Assembly: GCA_947490845.1 (NCBI GenBank)
Contig: CANLHI010000006.1
Location: forward strand, 1 to 46,939
Source of the DNA: Actinomycetota bacterium
Lineage (GTDB): Bacteria; Actinomycetota; Actinomycetes; Nanopelagicales; Nanopelagicaceae
Length of the DNA: 46,939 nt
Reading direction: 5' to 3'
Numbering within the stretch: the stretch's first letter is position 1; each line of letters begins with the position of its first letter. Positions 18,052-25,388 of this stretch are shown here, one piece after another. The notes beneath the pieces were generated by a model. That model saw only the letters and a list, made by a program, of their open reading frames with translations, did no database searches and was not told the origin of the DNA. Both the position numbers and the translations under genes were made by a program.

Positions 18052-18649
18052 GTCTGAAAGTTGGGTACTTATCTGTCACAAGAAGCAACATATAACCCTG
18101 AACGCGGTTTAGGTAAGCAATAGTTCCAAAAACTATTTCACCGGCCCACTTTGGATACTTGCCTGTTGCAGATGTCTGTACCCAGGCAATAACGGTTACG
18201 ACCAATGAAAGAAGTAAGTAAGCAGCACCCACGATGTAATGCGGAATTGCTAGGAACCACTTAACCAAAGGCAACCAGCGATTTAAATTTTCGCCGCCTT
18301 TTACATCAGGAAATGTGACTTCAACTTTTGAGCTCGACTCGATCGATGGGTATTTATCATATAAAATTAGTATGTAGGCAGCAAAACGTGTTGATAGCTC
18401 AACTAAGGCGTGGTTGAAAGTCAGCACATAACTTGGGTATTTTCCACGGAAGAGCAGGGCCAAAAGAGTAGGGACTGCAATTACGCCGGCGGTTCCGAAG
18501 GCTACATCGCTACCATCACTAAAAGTTGCTTGAGTAAAAGTTGCAATAAAAATCATTGCAGGGAAGGCAAGAATTCCGCGGAAGAAAACGGTCTTACGGT
18601 TGCGATCCTTATGTTTAATAGTGATTGACGTCTTTACTTCGCTAGCCAT
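18044..18649 (-). CDS. DUF4389 membrane protein
   Basis: 201 residues, cytoplasmic N-terminus then about four membrane helices. Two copies of a repeat with a conserved KYP are visible: FRGKYPSYVLTF...LILYDKYPSI and TGKYPKWAGEIVFG...LLLVTDKYPTF, the layout of DUF4389 proteins found across actinobacteria. Function is unknown. It lies 32 bases downstream of the initiator tRNA on the same strand and could share its transcript. The stop codons of this gene and copA overlap tail to tail. Confidence 0.85.
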   Translation of the reverse strand: MASEVKTSITIKHKDRNRKTVFFRGILAFPAMIFIATFTQATFSDGSDVAFGTAGVIAVPTLLALLFRGKYPSYVLTFNHALVELSTRFAAYILILYDKYPSIESSSKVEVTFPDVKGGENLNRWLPLVKWFLAIPHYIVGAAYLLLSLVVTVIAWVQTSATGKYPKWAGEIVFGTIAYLNRVQGYMLLLVTDKYPTFRLT

Positions 18650-18678
18650 GAAGAGACCTCAGTATTCTTTTGTATTAC

Positions 18679-18755
<77 letters not shown>

Positions 18756-18766
18756 TCGGAAGTGTC

Positions 18767-18795
18767 AGTCTAAAGGGTCGTGAAGTAATAGCCAA
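18767..18795 (-). promoter_or_regulatory. Promoter of the initiator tRNA
   Basis: TTGGCT (18795..18790) and TAGACT (18772..18767) with exactly 17 bases between them, 11 bases before the tRNA 5' end. The -35 overlaps the end region of the UPF0182 gene. TAGACT is the same -10 word used by aroA, hisN and ispH in this window. Confidence 0.6.
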
Positions 18796-18801
18796 ATCGC
18801 T

Positions 18802-21612
18802 TTACTTACGTCCTTCAGCAGCAATCGCTGCAGCAAGTGCTGCCTTCAAACGATCTTGTGCACGGCCATATGCTGCAAAGTCTCCCTTTGCAAGTGCGGC
18901 ATTTCCATCTGCAAGTGCTTGTCTAGCGTTTTGCAACGCGGACTTTAGATCTTCAGATGCGTTATTAGTTGTAGTTGTAACTGGTGTACCAGAAGATGAT
19001 GTTCCAGAGTTTCCACCAAATACTTGATCAAGCGCGCCCTTAAGTGAACTGTCATAACCAATGACATCACCGAATGAGACAAGTACTTTTTGCAGCAATG
19101 GATAAGCCGCAGAGTTAGAGGTTGCCTTCACATATACCGGCTGCACATACAGTAATCCGCCACCGACTGGAAGTGTGAGCAAGTTTCCAAGCACAACATC
19201 TGATCCGCCTTGACGCAACAAGGAAAGTGAATTTGCAACTTCTGGTTTGGCTTCAAAGTTAGATGCAACTTGTGAAGGTCCGGCAACGTTGGTACTGCGT
19301 GGAAGTTGTAGGACGGTAATTTTTCCGTAATTTGGTCCGTAGTTGGAATCAACGACTGCAAATGCAGAAAGGTTCTCGCGACCACCACGTGGAACAAATG
19401 GAGTTGTAAGTGCAAATGTTGGTTTGTTAGATCCTGGCATTTCTACCGTCATGTAATAAGGAGGTTGGGCTCCTGCATTGGCACCGAATGTTGAAGGATC
19501 ACGAGGCACGCGCCAGAAATCCTGTCCACCGTAAAAGGCTGACGCAGTCTGTACGTGATACGAACTAAGCACATCGCGTTGAACACGGAACATATCTTCT
19601 GGGTAGCGTATGTGCTCAAGAAGTTGCTTCGACATTTCACTCTTTGGAGTAACCGACTTTGGGAAAGCCTTCATCCAAGTCTTTAGTACCGGATCCTTCT
19701 CATCCCATTGGTAGAGAACAACAGTGCCGTCGTAGGCGTCAACTGTAGCTTTTACAGAGTTTCGTATGTAGTTGATATTTCGGTTGCTCTGGGCAGTAAT
19801 CGCAGCCGAATTCGCGGTTAACGCATCTGCTGTTGCAGTGCCAAGTGAAGTTGTCTGTGAATATGGATATCCAGCGCTAGTTGTGTAGCCATCAATAATC
19901 CATTGAACCTTGCCATCAACAATTGCTGGGTATGGATCTCCATCAAGAGTTAGCCATGGCGCAACCTTGGCAACGCGTTCACGAGGTGAACGGTTGTATA
20001 GAATCTTTGATTCAGAGTTGATCAAACTTGAAAGAACGATGCGCTGTTCTTGGTATTGAATTGCAAAGAGAAGTTTGTTGAGCAAACCACCCATTGGTAC
20101 TCCACCTTTACCGGTGTAGGTGTAGTTCTTCTGACCGTTTGCAGATGCATCATCTGGATAATCGAATTCGACTGGAGTATCTGTCTTTGGTCCACCAATA
20201 ATTGAGTAATCAGGAACATTCTCACCAAAGTAAATACGTGGTTCAAATTTACCTAGGCCGGTAGTTGGTGGAAGGTCGCCAACCAAGAAACTTGGTTTGC
20301 CATCAGCATCGACCGTGTTTCCGAATGCGGAAACAAAACCAAAACCGTGTGTGTACACCAAGTGATCGTTAATCCAGTTACGGCTTGGGTTGCCATCAAT
20401 ATTTAATTCGCGAACCGCAACAACAGCATCGCGTTGCACGCCATTTACTGTGTAGCGATCAACATCTAGTGATTCAGGGAAGGTGTAATAAGGCTTGATC
20501 TGCTGTAACTGGCGGAAAGTTGCAGATAAAACATTCGGATCCATCAATCGAATATTTGCAACAGTTGCCGCATCAGCTGCGAGTTGTCCTGAGTTGGTTG
20601 AAAGAGTTGCTTGGTAGTCAGTCATTTCAACCTGGGATAGTCCAAAGGCATCGCGCGTTGAGTCAATATTTCGCTGGATATATGGCGCTTCTTTAGAGGA
20701 TTCAGATGGCTTTACTTGAAATTGCTGCACGGCGCCTGGATAAACACCGGCAATTAATACAGATGAGCCAACCATCAAGGCTGTTCCAGCTGCAGGCAGC
20801 AACCAAGATTTGCGGACAATATTGGCAAAGAAGAGAAGAGAACAGATAACAGCAATTGCCGCGAGAATTGATTTAGCAGGCAGAGTTGCATTCACATCGG
20901 TATAGGTAAGACCTGTGATCAATCGACTTTCCTTTAGAGCCAGTGCGAAACGATCAAACCAATATGCAACGGCTTTGATTAGAACTATTAAACCCAATAG
21001 AACTGAGAGTTGAACGCGCGCTGCAACCGTTGTGCGATCACTGCGAAGTTGTGGGCGAAGTCCACCATAGAGATAGTGAATTGCCGCACTAGCCAGCGTT
21101 GCCAAGATAAGAGTTGAGATCGCCCAGCCGATTAGAGTTTGATAGAACGGCAAACGGAAAGCAAAGAATGAAATATCCATATTGAACTGTGGATCTTTAA
21201 CACCGAAATCAGTCGAGTTCTTAAAGAGCAACCAAGAGCTCCAGAGTTGCACTCCGCTGGAACCGCCGAAGTAGAAGAGCACCACAACAACACCGGCAAA
21301 GACGAGTTTGCGAATCGGATCAATTGTTGCGCGATAACGCTCGAGGTTGTCCGATTCCATCGCCATCGAAACATCAAATGGGCGAGAGCGAAAGGCAAGG
21401 AAAACATTTAGCGAAATAATCGATGAGGTGATAAGTCCAAAGGCGATAAATAGCGCGACCTTCGTTGTTAGAACCGTTGACCAGACATCTGTGAAGCCAA
21501 CTGACTTAAACCAGAGCCAATCCACATAAACACCGCTGAGTGCGACTAGCGCCCCGGCGATAACTGCCAAAATTATGAAGGTAAGGGCTAGTGGACTTGG
21601 CTTTTTCATCAT
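18802..21612 (-). CDS. UPF0182 family large membrane protein
   Basis: 936 residues, the usual size of actinobacterial UPF0182 proteins (Rv3193c in M. tuberculosis, from memory). The first about 300 residues contain seven hydrophobic segments, beginning LALTFIILAVIAGALVALSGV; the rest is a large domain predicted outside the membrane, ending in an Ala-rich helical tail (SEDLKSALQNARQALADGNAALAKG). Family motifs such as YTHGFGFVSAFGN and KVAPWLTLDGDPYPAIVDGK are present. Function is unknown. It starts inside the stop of the LonS-like protease gene (ATGA), and this pairing is conserved in actinobacteria. Confidence 0.94.
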   Translation of the reverse strand: MMKKPSPLALTFIILAVIAGALVALSGVYVDWLWFKSVGFTDVWSTVLTTKVALFIAFGLITSSIISLNVFLAFRSRPFDVSMAMESDNLERYRATIDPIRKLVFAGVVVVLFYFGGSSGVQLWSSWLLFKNSTDFGVKDPQFNMDISFFAFRLPFYQTLIGWAISTLILATLASAAIHYLYGGLRPQLRSDRTTVAARVQLSVLLGLIVLIKAVAYWFDRFALALKESRLITGLTYTDVNATLPAKSILAAIAVICSLLFFANIVRKSWLLPAAGTALMVGSSVLIAGVYPGAVQQFQVKPSESSKEAPYIQRNIDSTRDAFGLSQVEMTDYQATLSTNSGQLAADAATVANIRLMDPNVLSATFRQLQQIKPYYTFPESLDVDRYTVNGVQRDAVVAVRELNIDGNPSRNWINDHLVYTHGFGFVSAFGNTVDADGKPSFLVGDLPPTTGLGKFEPRIYFGENVPDYSIIGGPKTDTPVEFDYPDDASANGQKNYTYTGKGGVPMGGLLNKLLFAIQYQEQRIVLSSLINSESKILYNRSPRERVAKVAPWLTLDGDPYPAIVDGKVQWIIDGYTTSAGYPYSQTTSLGTATADALTANSAAITAQSNRNINYIRNSVKATVDAYDGTVVLYQWDEKDPVLKTWMKAFPKSVTPKSEMSKQLLEHIRYPEDMFRVQRDVLSSYHVQTASAFYGGQDFWRVPRDPSTFGANAGAQPPYYMTVEMPGSNKPTFALTTPFVPRGGRENLSAFAVVDSNYGPNYGKITVLQLPRSTNVAGPSQVASNFEAKPEVANSLSLLRQGGSDVVLGNLLTLPVGGGLLYVQPVYVKATSNSAAYPLLQKVLVSFGDVIGYDSSLKGALDQVFGGNSGTSSSGTPVTTTTNNASEDLKSALQNARQALADGNAALAKGDFAAYGRAQDRLKAALAAAIAAEGRK

Positions 21613-22409
21613 GCTCCTAAGTTAGCGCAACCGCGCGGTCGTTTCGAATTGAGCGCCGTCATAGCCTCTTCCAGGCTGGAAACAGCGGCTATCTTGATTC
21701 TATCTGGGATATTTGCGATCGCTGGCGCTAGATCCTTGCAGTTATTTTCTGGGACTAAGAAGAGTGTGGCACCAGCCTTATTGGCTGCCAATATCTTTTC
21801 GGCAATTCCACCAATACTTCCAACGCGACCTTTGCTATCGATCGTTCCGGTTGTTGCAACGATTCGCCCCTTCAATATATTTTCAGGAGTCAACAGTTCG
21901 ACTATGCCAAGTGCGAAAGCTAGCCCACCACTGGGGCCGCCTGTCTTGGCAAGTGCTATATCAATATCACTTGGTTTAATTTTCGCCGTAGCTAGTTGCG
22001 GATAATTCTTCTGCAAATAATCCAGCGCAGCAATTTTGGCACTTAACTGCGAATCAACCATCTCGGTCTTGGCAATTTTCTTCTCTGCTTCAGCACTTCG
22101 TCCATCTTTGTAATAAAGGGAGCGAGGCATAACGGCGTGATCGCTGCGGATCCAGGAATAAGCAAGCTCAAAGCCGGTGACATAGGCAGATGGATTAGTA
22201 ATCAAAATTGAGAGCAAGTAAATCTTTCCATCACCTGGGTAGAAAGTTGGAGTAACTGAAGGCTTCTTTGATGGAGTTATTACCTTGGTTAAAACATCTT
22301 GCGCACTTCCAGGTGTAATGACAACAAAAGGCAATGGCGCAATTAAAGAGAGCACAAAGAAGAGTCCGAGTATAAAAGTTGCCAGTCTGGGAAGTCGGAT
22401 CTGGATCAT
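21609..22409 (-). CDS. Membrane-anchored Lon-type (S16) serine protease lacking a PDZ domain
   Basis: 266 residues. One N-terminal membrane anchor (LATFILGLFFVLSLIAPLPFVVI), an extracytoplasmic middle, and a C-terminal Lon proteolytic domain with Ser in KTGGPSGGLAFALG and Lys in GGIAEKILAANKAGA, the Ser-Lys dyad. Homologues of the YlbL/Rv3194c type are about 340 residues and insert a PDZ domain before the protease domain; here the region between the anchor and the dyad is too short for one and no PDZ pattern is visible. It shares an ATGA overlap with the UPF0182 gene. It would cut membrane or secreted proteins outside the cytoplasm. Confidence 0.88.
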   Translation of the reverse strand: MIQIRLPRLATFILGLFFVLSLIAPLPFVVITPGSAQDVLTKVITPSKKPSVTPTFYPGDGKIYLLSILITNPSAYVTGFELAYSWIRSDHAVMPRSLYYKDGRSAEAEKKIAKTEMVDSQLSAKIAALDYLQKNYPQLATAKIKPSDIDIALAKTGGPSGGLAFALGIVELLTPENILKGRIVATTGTIDSKGRVGSIGGIAEKILAANKAGATLFLVPENNCKDLAPAIANIPDRIKIAAVSSLEEAMTALNSKRPRGCANLGA

Positions 22410-22433
22410 TACTTCAAGCCATGGTCTTTAAAG

Positions 22434-22667
22434 TTAGCGCTCCACAGGTGGTTGCACTGGTTCGACTTCATCTGGCTCTTCGCTAGCAATAGTTATTTCG
22501 GCATCCCTGAAAGAATCTTGAAAACGTTGGAATTGGCCGACCGAACGCGTGGTCTCTGATTCGAATTTAGATTTAAATTGCGTTACCCAGAGAACATAAC
22601 CCAGCGCGCCAATCAGGCCAGCAAGTGGGATAACCCACCAAATGAGTGCCATGAATGCGTTGGACAT
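22434..22667 (-). CDS. Small single-pass membrane protein
   Basis: 77 residues from ATG 22667. One membrane helix (FMALIWWVIPLAGLIGALGYVLWV) is followed by a charged tail with VGQFQRFQDSFRDA and an acidic, proline-rich end (EEPDEVEPVQPPVER). I do not recognise a domain; similar small proteins lie next to PDZ/Lon protease genes in actinobacteria. The longer frame to 22730 is rejected because TAGGCT ends 7 bases before ATG 22667. It lies 24 bases upstream of the protease gene and is probably co-transcribed with it. Confidence 0.75.
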   Translation of the reverse strand: MSNAFMALIWWVIPLAGLIGALGYVLWVTQFKSKFESETTRSVGQFQRFQDSFRDAEITIASEEPDEVEPVQPPVER

Positions 22668-22674
22668 GTTCGGT

Positions 22675-22680
22675 AGCCTA
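22675..22680 (-). promoter_or_regulatory. -10 element, leaderless promoter of the 22434-22667 gene
   Basis: TAGGCT on the minus strand, 7 bases before ATG 22667, with no Shine-Dalgarno. It probably drives the small membrane protein, the LonS-like protease and the UPF0182 gene. Confidence 0.5.
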
Positions 22681-22745
22681 TCTCTTGCGGGAAGAAATCT
22701 CGCATTGGCGTTGTTGGAACCAATACACAAGATCTAGCTTTTTTA

Positions 22746-24110
22746 ATGGGGGCGGTTATGGCCGGTTTTGGATTCATTCCAAACGATCCTGACGACTCTG
22801 AAAATTCTGGAGAAAGCGGTCGTCCTGATTTCGAAGCGATGATGCGCCAAATGCAAGAGCAGATGAAAGCGCAATTTGAACAATTAGGAATTAATCCGGC
22901 TGGGTTTGTAAATCCATTCACAACACTTTTTTCACAAGCAGGTCAAGGTGAATCTTCCAAAGAAGGTGTGCTCTCAATTGCAACCGCGCGCGAAACCGCG
23001 AAGAAATTTGTATCGGTCCAAGGTTTAAAACCACTTGGCACAAAAGATTTAGAAGTTGTGAAAAACGCATTTGAAATTTCTGAGGTTTGGCTAAATGAAG
23101 CAACCGTTTTCCCGGCCGCACCAACAACGCCGACTGCGGCCAGCCGCTTGGACTGGGTAAATGAGACCATGGTTGGTTGGCATAAGACCATGGAGCCACT
23201 GGCTGCGGGGCTATCTGCTGCAATTTCGAACTTGTTAGACCAAGCGATGACCGCACAGGCAGGTGAAAGCCCTGAAGGTGCGCCTCCAATAGAGATGATC
23301 ACGATGATGTTGCGCTCATTTATAGGCACCATGATCGCCACCCAACTTGGCCAATCAATCGGCACTTTATCTACATCCGTTACGGGAGCACATGATGTGG
23401 GCCTGCCCTTGCTTGATCCAGCGCGCGCCATTGTTATCCCTGAAAACATCGAACTTTGGGCCGCTGAATTAGAGATTGCAAAATCAGAAGTCTTTATCTA
23501 TCACGCACTTCGCGAAAGCGCGGTCGCTCGACTCTTTGCAAACAATCCGTGGCTGGTCTCTTATATTCAAAGCGCCGTTGTTGAATATGGCAAAGGAATA
23601 AATATTGATATCGATGCCATTCAACGACAAGCCCAAGAAGCCTTTGAAAAAGCCCAAGAAAATATGGGCGATGGGGCAGCCCAAGGTGATGCCCTGGGCT
23701 TTGCCCTAGATAGCGGAATATTCACGCCTGAAGAATCGTCTGCACAAAAAGTTGCACTTCTTAAACTCGAAACTGTTTTAGCGTTAATTGATGGTTGGAC
23801 TGATGAAGTAAGTGCACTCGCCGCCGGAGATCGTCTGCCAGCAATAGAACAATTGCGCGAAACTTTGCGACGACGTCGCGCATCGGCAGCACCTGCACAA
23901 CAGCTTTTCTCTTCAATGCTTGGCTTGCAAGTTTCGCCAAAGTTAACTCGCGAGGCGAGCGCTTTCTGGAAGAAGATCCGCGAAGTTAAATCAATTTCAG
24001 AGCGCGATCAGATCTGGAGCGGCTTGCTTCCAACGGCAGATGATTTATTGGACCCTGAAAAATTTCTCACCAGCACATCAATTCCAGATGATCTCTCTGG
24101 TCTGCTTTAA
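22746..24110 (+). CDS. DUF2342 (zinc-dependent metalloprotease-like) protein, Rv3195 type
   Basis: 454 residues from ATG 22746; ATG 22758 is an alternative that loses four residues. TAGCTT ends 5 bases before 22746, favouring a leaderless start there. The C-terminal half matches the DUF2342 family: KLETVLALIDGWTDEVSALAAGDRLPA, RETLRRRRA, FSSMLGLQVSPK and LLPTADDLLDPEKF. The family is called metalloprotease-like, but the REAAH-type box reads RESAVARLF here, without the histidine, and no HExxH is present, so catalytic activity is doubtful. It stands next to LonS and UPF0182 as in mycobacteria. Function unknown. Confidence 0.85.
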   Translation: MGAVMAGFGFIPNDPDDSENSGESGRPDFEAMMRQMQEQMKAQFEQLGINPAGFVNPFTTLFSQAGQGESSKEGVLSIATARETAKKFVSVQGLKPLGTKDLEVVKNAFEISEVWLNEATVFPAAPTTPTAASRLDWVNETMVGWHKTMEPLAAGLSAAISNLLDQAMTAQAGESPEGAPPIEMITMMLRSFIGTMIATQLGQSIGTLSTSVTGAHDVGLPLLDPARAIVIPENIELWAAELEIAKSEVFIYHALRESAVARLFANNPWLVSYIQSAVVEYGKGINIDIDAIQRQAQEAFEKAQENMGDGAAQGDALGFALDSGIFTPEESSAQKVALLKLETVLALIDGWTDEVSALAAGDRLPAIEQLRETLRRRRASAAPAQQLFSSMLGLQVSPKLTREASAFWKKIREVKSISERDQIWSGLLPTADDLLDPEKFLTSTSIPDDLSGLL

Positions 24111-24144
24111 TTTATTTTTTTAGACAAATAACCTTTAGAAAAAG

Positions 24145-24219
24145 CGAAGTCCCCGGCCGCTAATTTGATTTATCTGCCTTCCCCTTGCAGATAGATCAAA
24201 CAGTTATCCGAGGACTTCG
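24145..24219. repeat. Two-stem imperfect hairpin with symmetric 7x7 internal loop
   Basis: Outer arms 145-156 and 208-219 (CGAAGTCCCCGG against CCGAGGACTTCG) pair over 12 positions with one mismatch; inner arms 164-177 and 187-200 (TTTGATTTATCTGC against GCAGATAGATCAAA) pair over 14 with one G-T. Between them are 7 unpaired bases on each side; the loop has 9. (Numbers are last three digits after 24.) It lies 35 bases after the DUF2342 stop. There is no T-run after the outer stem, so it is not an ordinary terminator. It could be a small RNA, a 3'-end stabilising structure or a palindromic element. Strand unknown. Confidence 0.55.
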
Positions 24220-24248
24220 TAAGCGCAACTTATGACCAAAGTTGCCGA

Positions 24249-24295
24249 GAATCAAATGATTCGAGATTTGACACGCCTGTAATTTGGGTTGTAGT
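24249..24295 (+). promoter_or_regulatory. Candidate promoter with flanking operator-like inverted repeat
   Basis: TTGACA (24268-24273) and TGTAGT (24290-24295), 16 bases apart, form a sigma70-like promoter facing the YgjP-like gene. Just upstream is GAATCA-AA-TGATTC (24249-24262), a perfect 6-bp inverted repeat that could bind a dimeric regulator. This promoter would give a leader of about 85 bases and compete with the leaderless element at 24374. Confidence 0.35.
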
Positions 24296-24373
24296 GCAAA
24301 AATGTTTTTGCCTAAATCTCTCAACACGTACTTTAGATTTTGCAGATTTCAATCTAATTTGCGATTCGGGGAG

Positions 24374-24379
24374 TACTTT
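24374..24379 (+). promoter_or_regulatory. -10 element, leaderless promoter of the YgjP-like gene
   Basis: TACTTT ends 6 bases before ATG 24386; no Shine-Dalgarno is visible. Confidence 0.45.
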
Positions 24380-24385
24380 TTGACT

Positions 24386-24979
24386 ATGTCATTTGAAAGC
24401 GATGAAAGCGAAGATGACTTAACCCTGCCTGGGATTTCAGAGGGTGAGATAATTGTCATTCGCTCGGCACGACGCAAGCGAAACATCTCGGCCTATCGCC
24501 AAGGTGGTCGAATAATTGTTTCAATCCCTGCGCGCATGAGCAAAGCCGATGAACACGCCATCGTGCCCGAGATGATCGCCAAGATTCGTAGCCAAGAGAG
24601 TTCACGGATACCGAGTGAAGAACGCCTCATGGAGCGCACAGGTGAACTAATGGCATCCCTAGCCCCAGAGATCACTGCTCGCCCCGCCTCGATCAACTGG
24701 CGCCCTATGCGCGAGCGCTGGGGATCTTGCACCAGCGTTGATCGAACGATCCGCATCTCAGATCGCCTGAAGTTAGCCCCGGATTACGCGCTGGATTACG
24801 TCCTCTTCCACGAGGCTATCCATCTGCAGCATTTTGACCATGGCGAAGCCTTCACTGAGGTTTTGGCCCGATTTGAGGGCGCCGAGCTGGCGAGTGCCTA
24901 TTTGGATGGGTATGAGGCGGCCGAACGCGCCTTGGCTGAGCCTGTGGAGTTAAAAAAATTACGCACAAATAAGGGCTAG
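24386..24979 (+). CDS. YgjP-like M48-family metallopeptidase
   Basis: 197 residues from ATG 24386. The YgjP/DUF45 pattern is complete: RPMRERWGSCTSVDRTIRISDRLKLAP followed by VLFHEAIHLQHFDHGEAF, with HEAIH as the HExxH zinc site and a third ligand His in the FDHGEAF segment. The N-terminus contains VIRSARRKRNISAYRQGGRIIVSIP, also family-typical. A longer frame to 24284 adds unrelated residues and is rejected; TACTTT lies 6 bases before the chosen ATG. Substrates of this family are unknown; YgjP genes often lie near DNA-repair genes. Confidence 0.9.
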   Translation: MSFESDESEDDLTLPGISEGEIIVIRSARRKRNISAYRQGGRIIVSIPARMSKADEHAIVPEMIAKIRSQESSRIPSEERLMERTGELMASLAPEITARPASINWRPMRERWGSCTSVDRTIRISDRLKLAPDYALDYVLFHEAIHLQHFDHGEAFTEVLARFEGAELASAYLDGYEAAERALAEPVELKKLRTNKG

Positions 24980-25026
24980 TTCAGCGTATTTGAGCGTGAG
25001 CAGGGGTATCGTCAGGCTTGCACGTG

Positions 25027-25036
25027 TGAGCGCTCA
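25027..25036. promoter_or_regulatory. Perfect 10-bp palindrome upstream of the DUF5679 gene
   Basis: TGAGCGCTCA reads the same on both strands and lies 27 bases before the start of the zinc-ribbon gene, 14 bases after a possible -10 (TATCGT, 25007-25012). Position and symmetry suit an operator in the 5' leader, but a chance palindrome is possible. Confidence 0.25.
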
Positions 25037-25063
25037 GAGCTCAAGCGGCGATTGGAGGAAATT

Positions 25064-25228
25064 ATGACAGCAGAGACATACAAAGGTGACGCTTACTGCG
25101 TTAAGTGCAAAGCGAAGCGTGACTTCGAAGGCACTGTGAAGATCTCCGAATCTGGTCGTCGCATGGCACAGGGCATCTGCCCAGTCTGTGGCACCAAGGT
25201 CAACAGAATTCTTGGCAAAGCTCAGTAA
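25064..25228 (+). CDS. DUF5679 small zinc-ribbon protein
   Basis: 54 residues. Two CxxC pairs (YCVKCKAK and ICPVCGTK) 23 residues apart form a zinc ribbon; the rest is basic and short, ending VNRILGKAQ. The sequence matches the actinobacterial DUF5679 family, whose function is unknown; RNA, ribosome or DNA binding would fit the fold. A strong Shine-Dalgarno GGAGG (25054-25058) lies 5 bases before the ATG and a strong terminator follows, so it is probably a highly expressed single-gene transcript. Confidence 0.92.
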   Translation: MTAETYKGDAYCVKCKAKRDFEGTVKISESGRRMAQGICPVCGTKVNRILGKAQ

Positions 25229-25247
25229 TCAAGTTCACTGAACTTAA

Positions 25248-25301
25248 AAATTCACCCCGTTGTTCATCACACGTTGATGAGCACGGGGTGAATTTATTTT
25301 T
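25248..25301 (+). terminator. Intrinsic terminator after the DUF5679 gene
   Basis: AAATTCACCCCGT pairs with ACGGGGTGAATTT, extended by TCATCA with TGATGA near the top, then TTATTTTTAG follows. About 18 bp of stem with a small internal loop. Because A-rich sequence lies on the other side (CTTAAAAATT), it could also work on the opposite strand. Confidence 0.85.
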
Positions 25302-25388
25302 AGCCCCGTAGTTAATCTTTCGCGCCATCGATAGCGACTACACACATGCGCTCGAGCACTAACTGCGGCCAGCGCCAATCCTTTGCAG

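Noticed and set aside
24284-24385. N-terminal extension of the YgjP-like protein from ATG 24284
   Set aside because: The added residues (MGCSAKMFLPK and on) look random, and a -10 element lies directly before ATG 24386.
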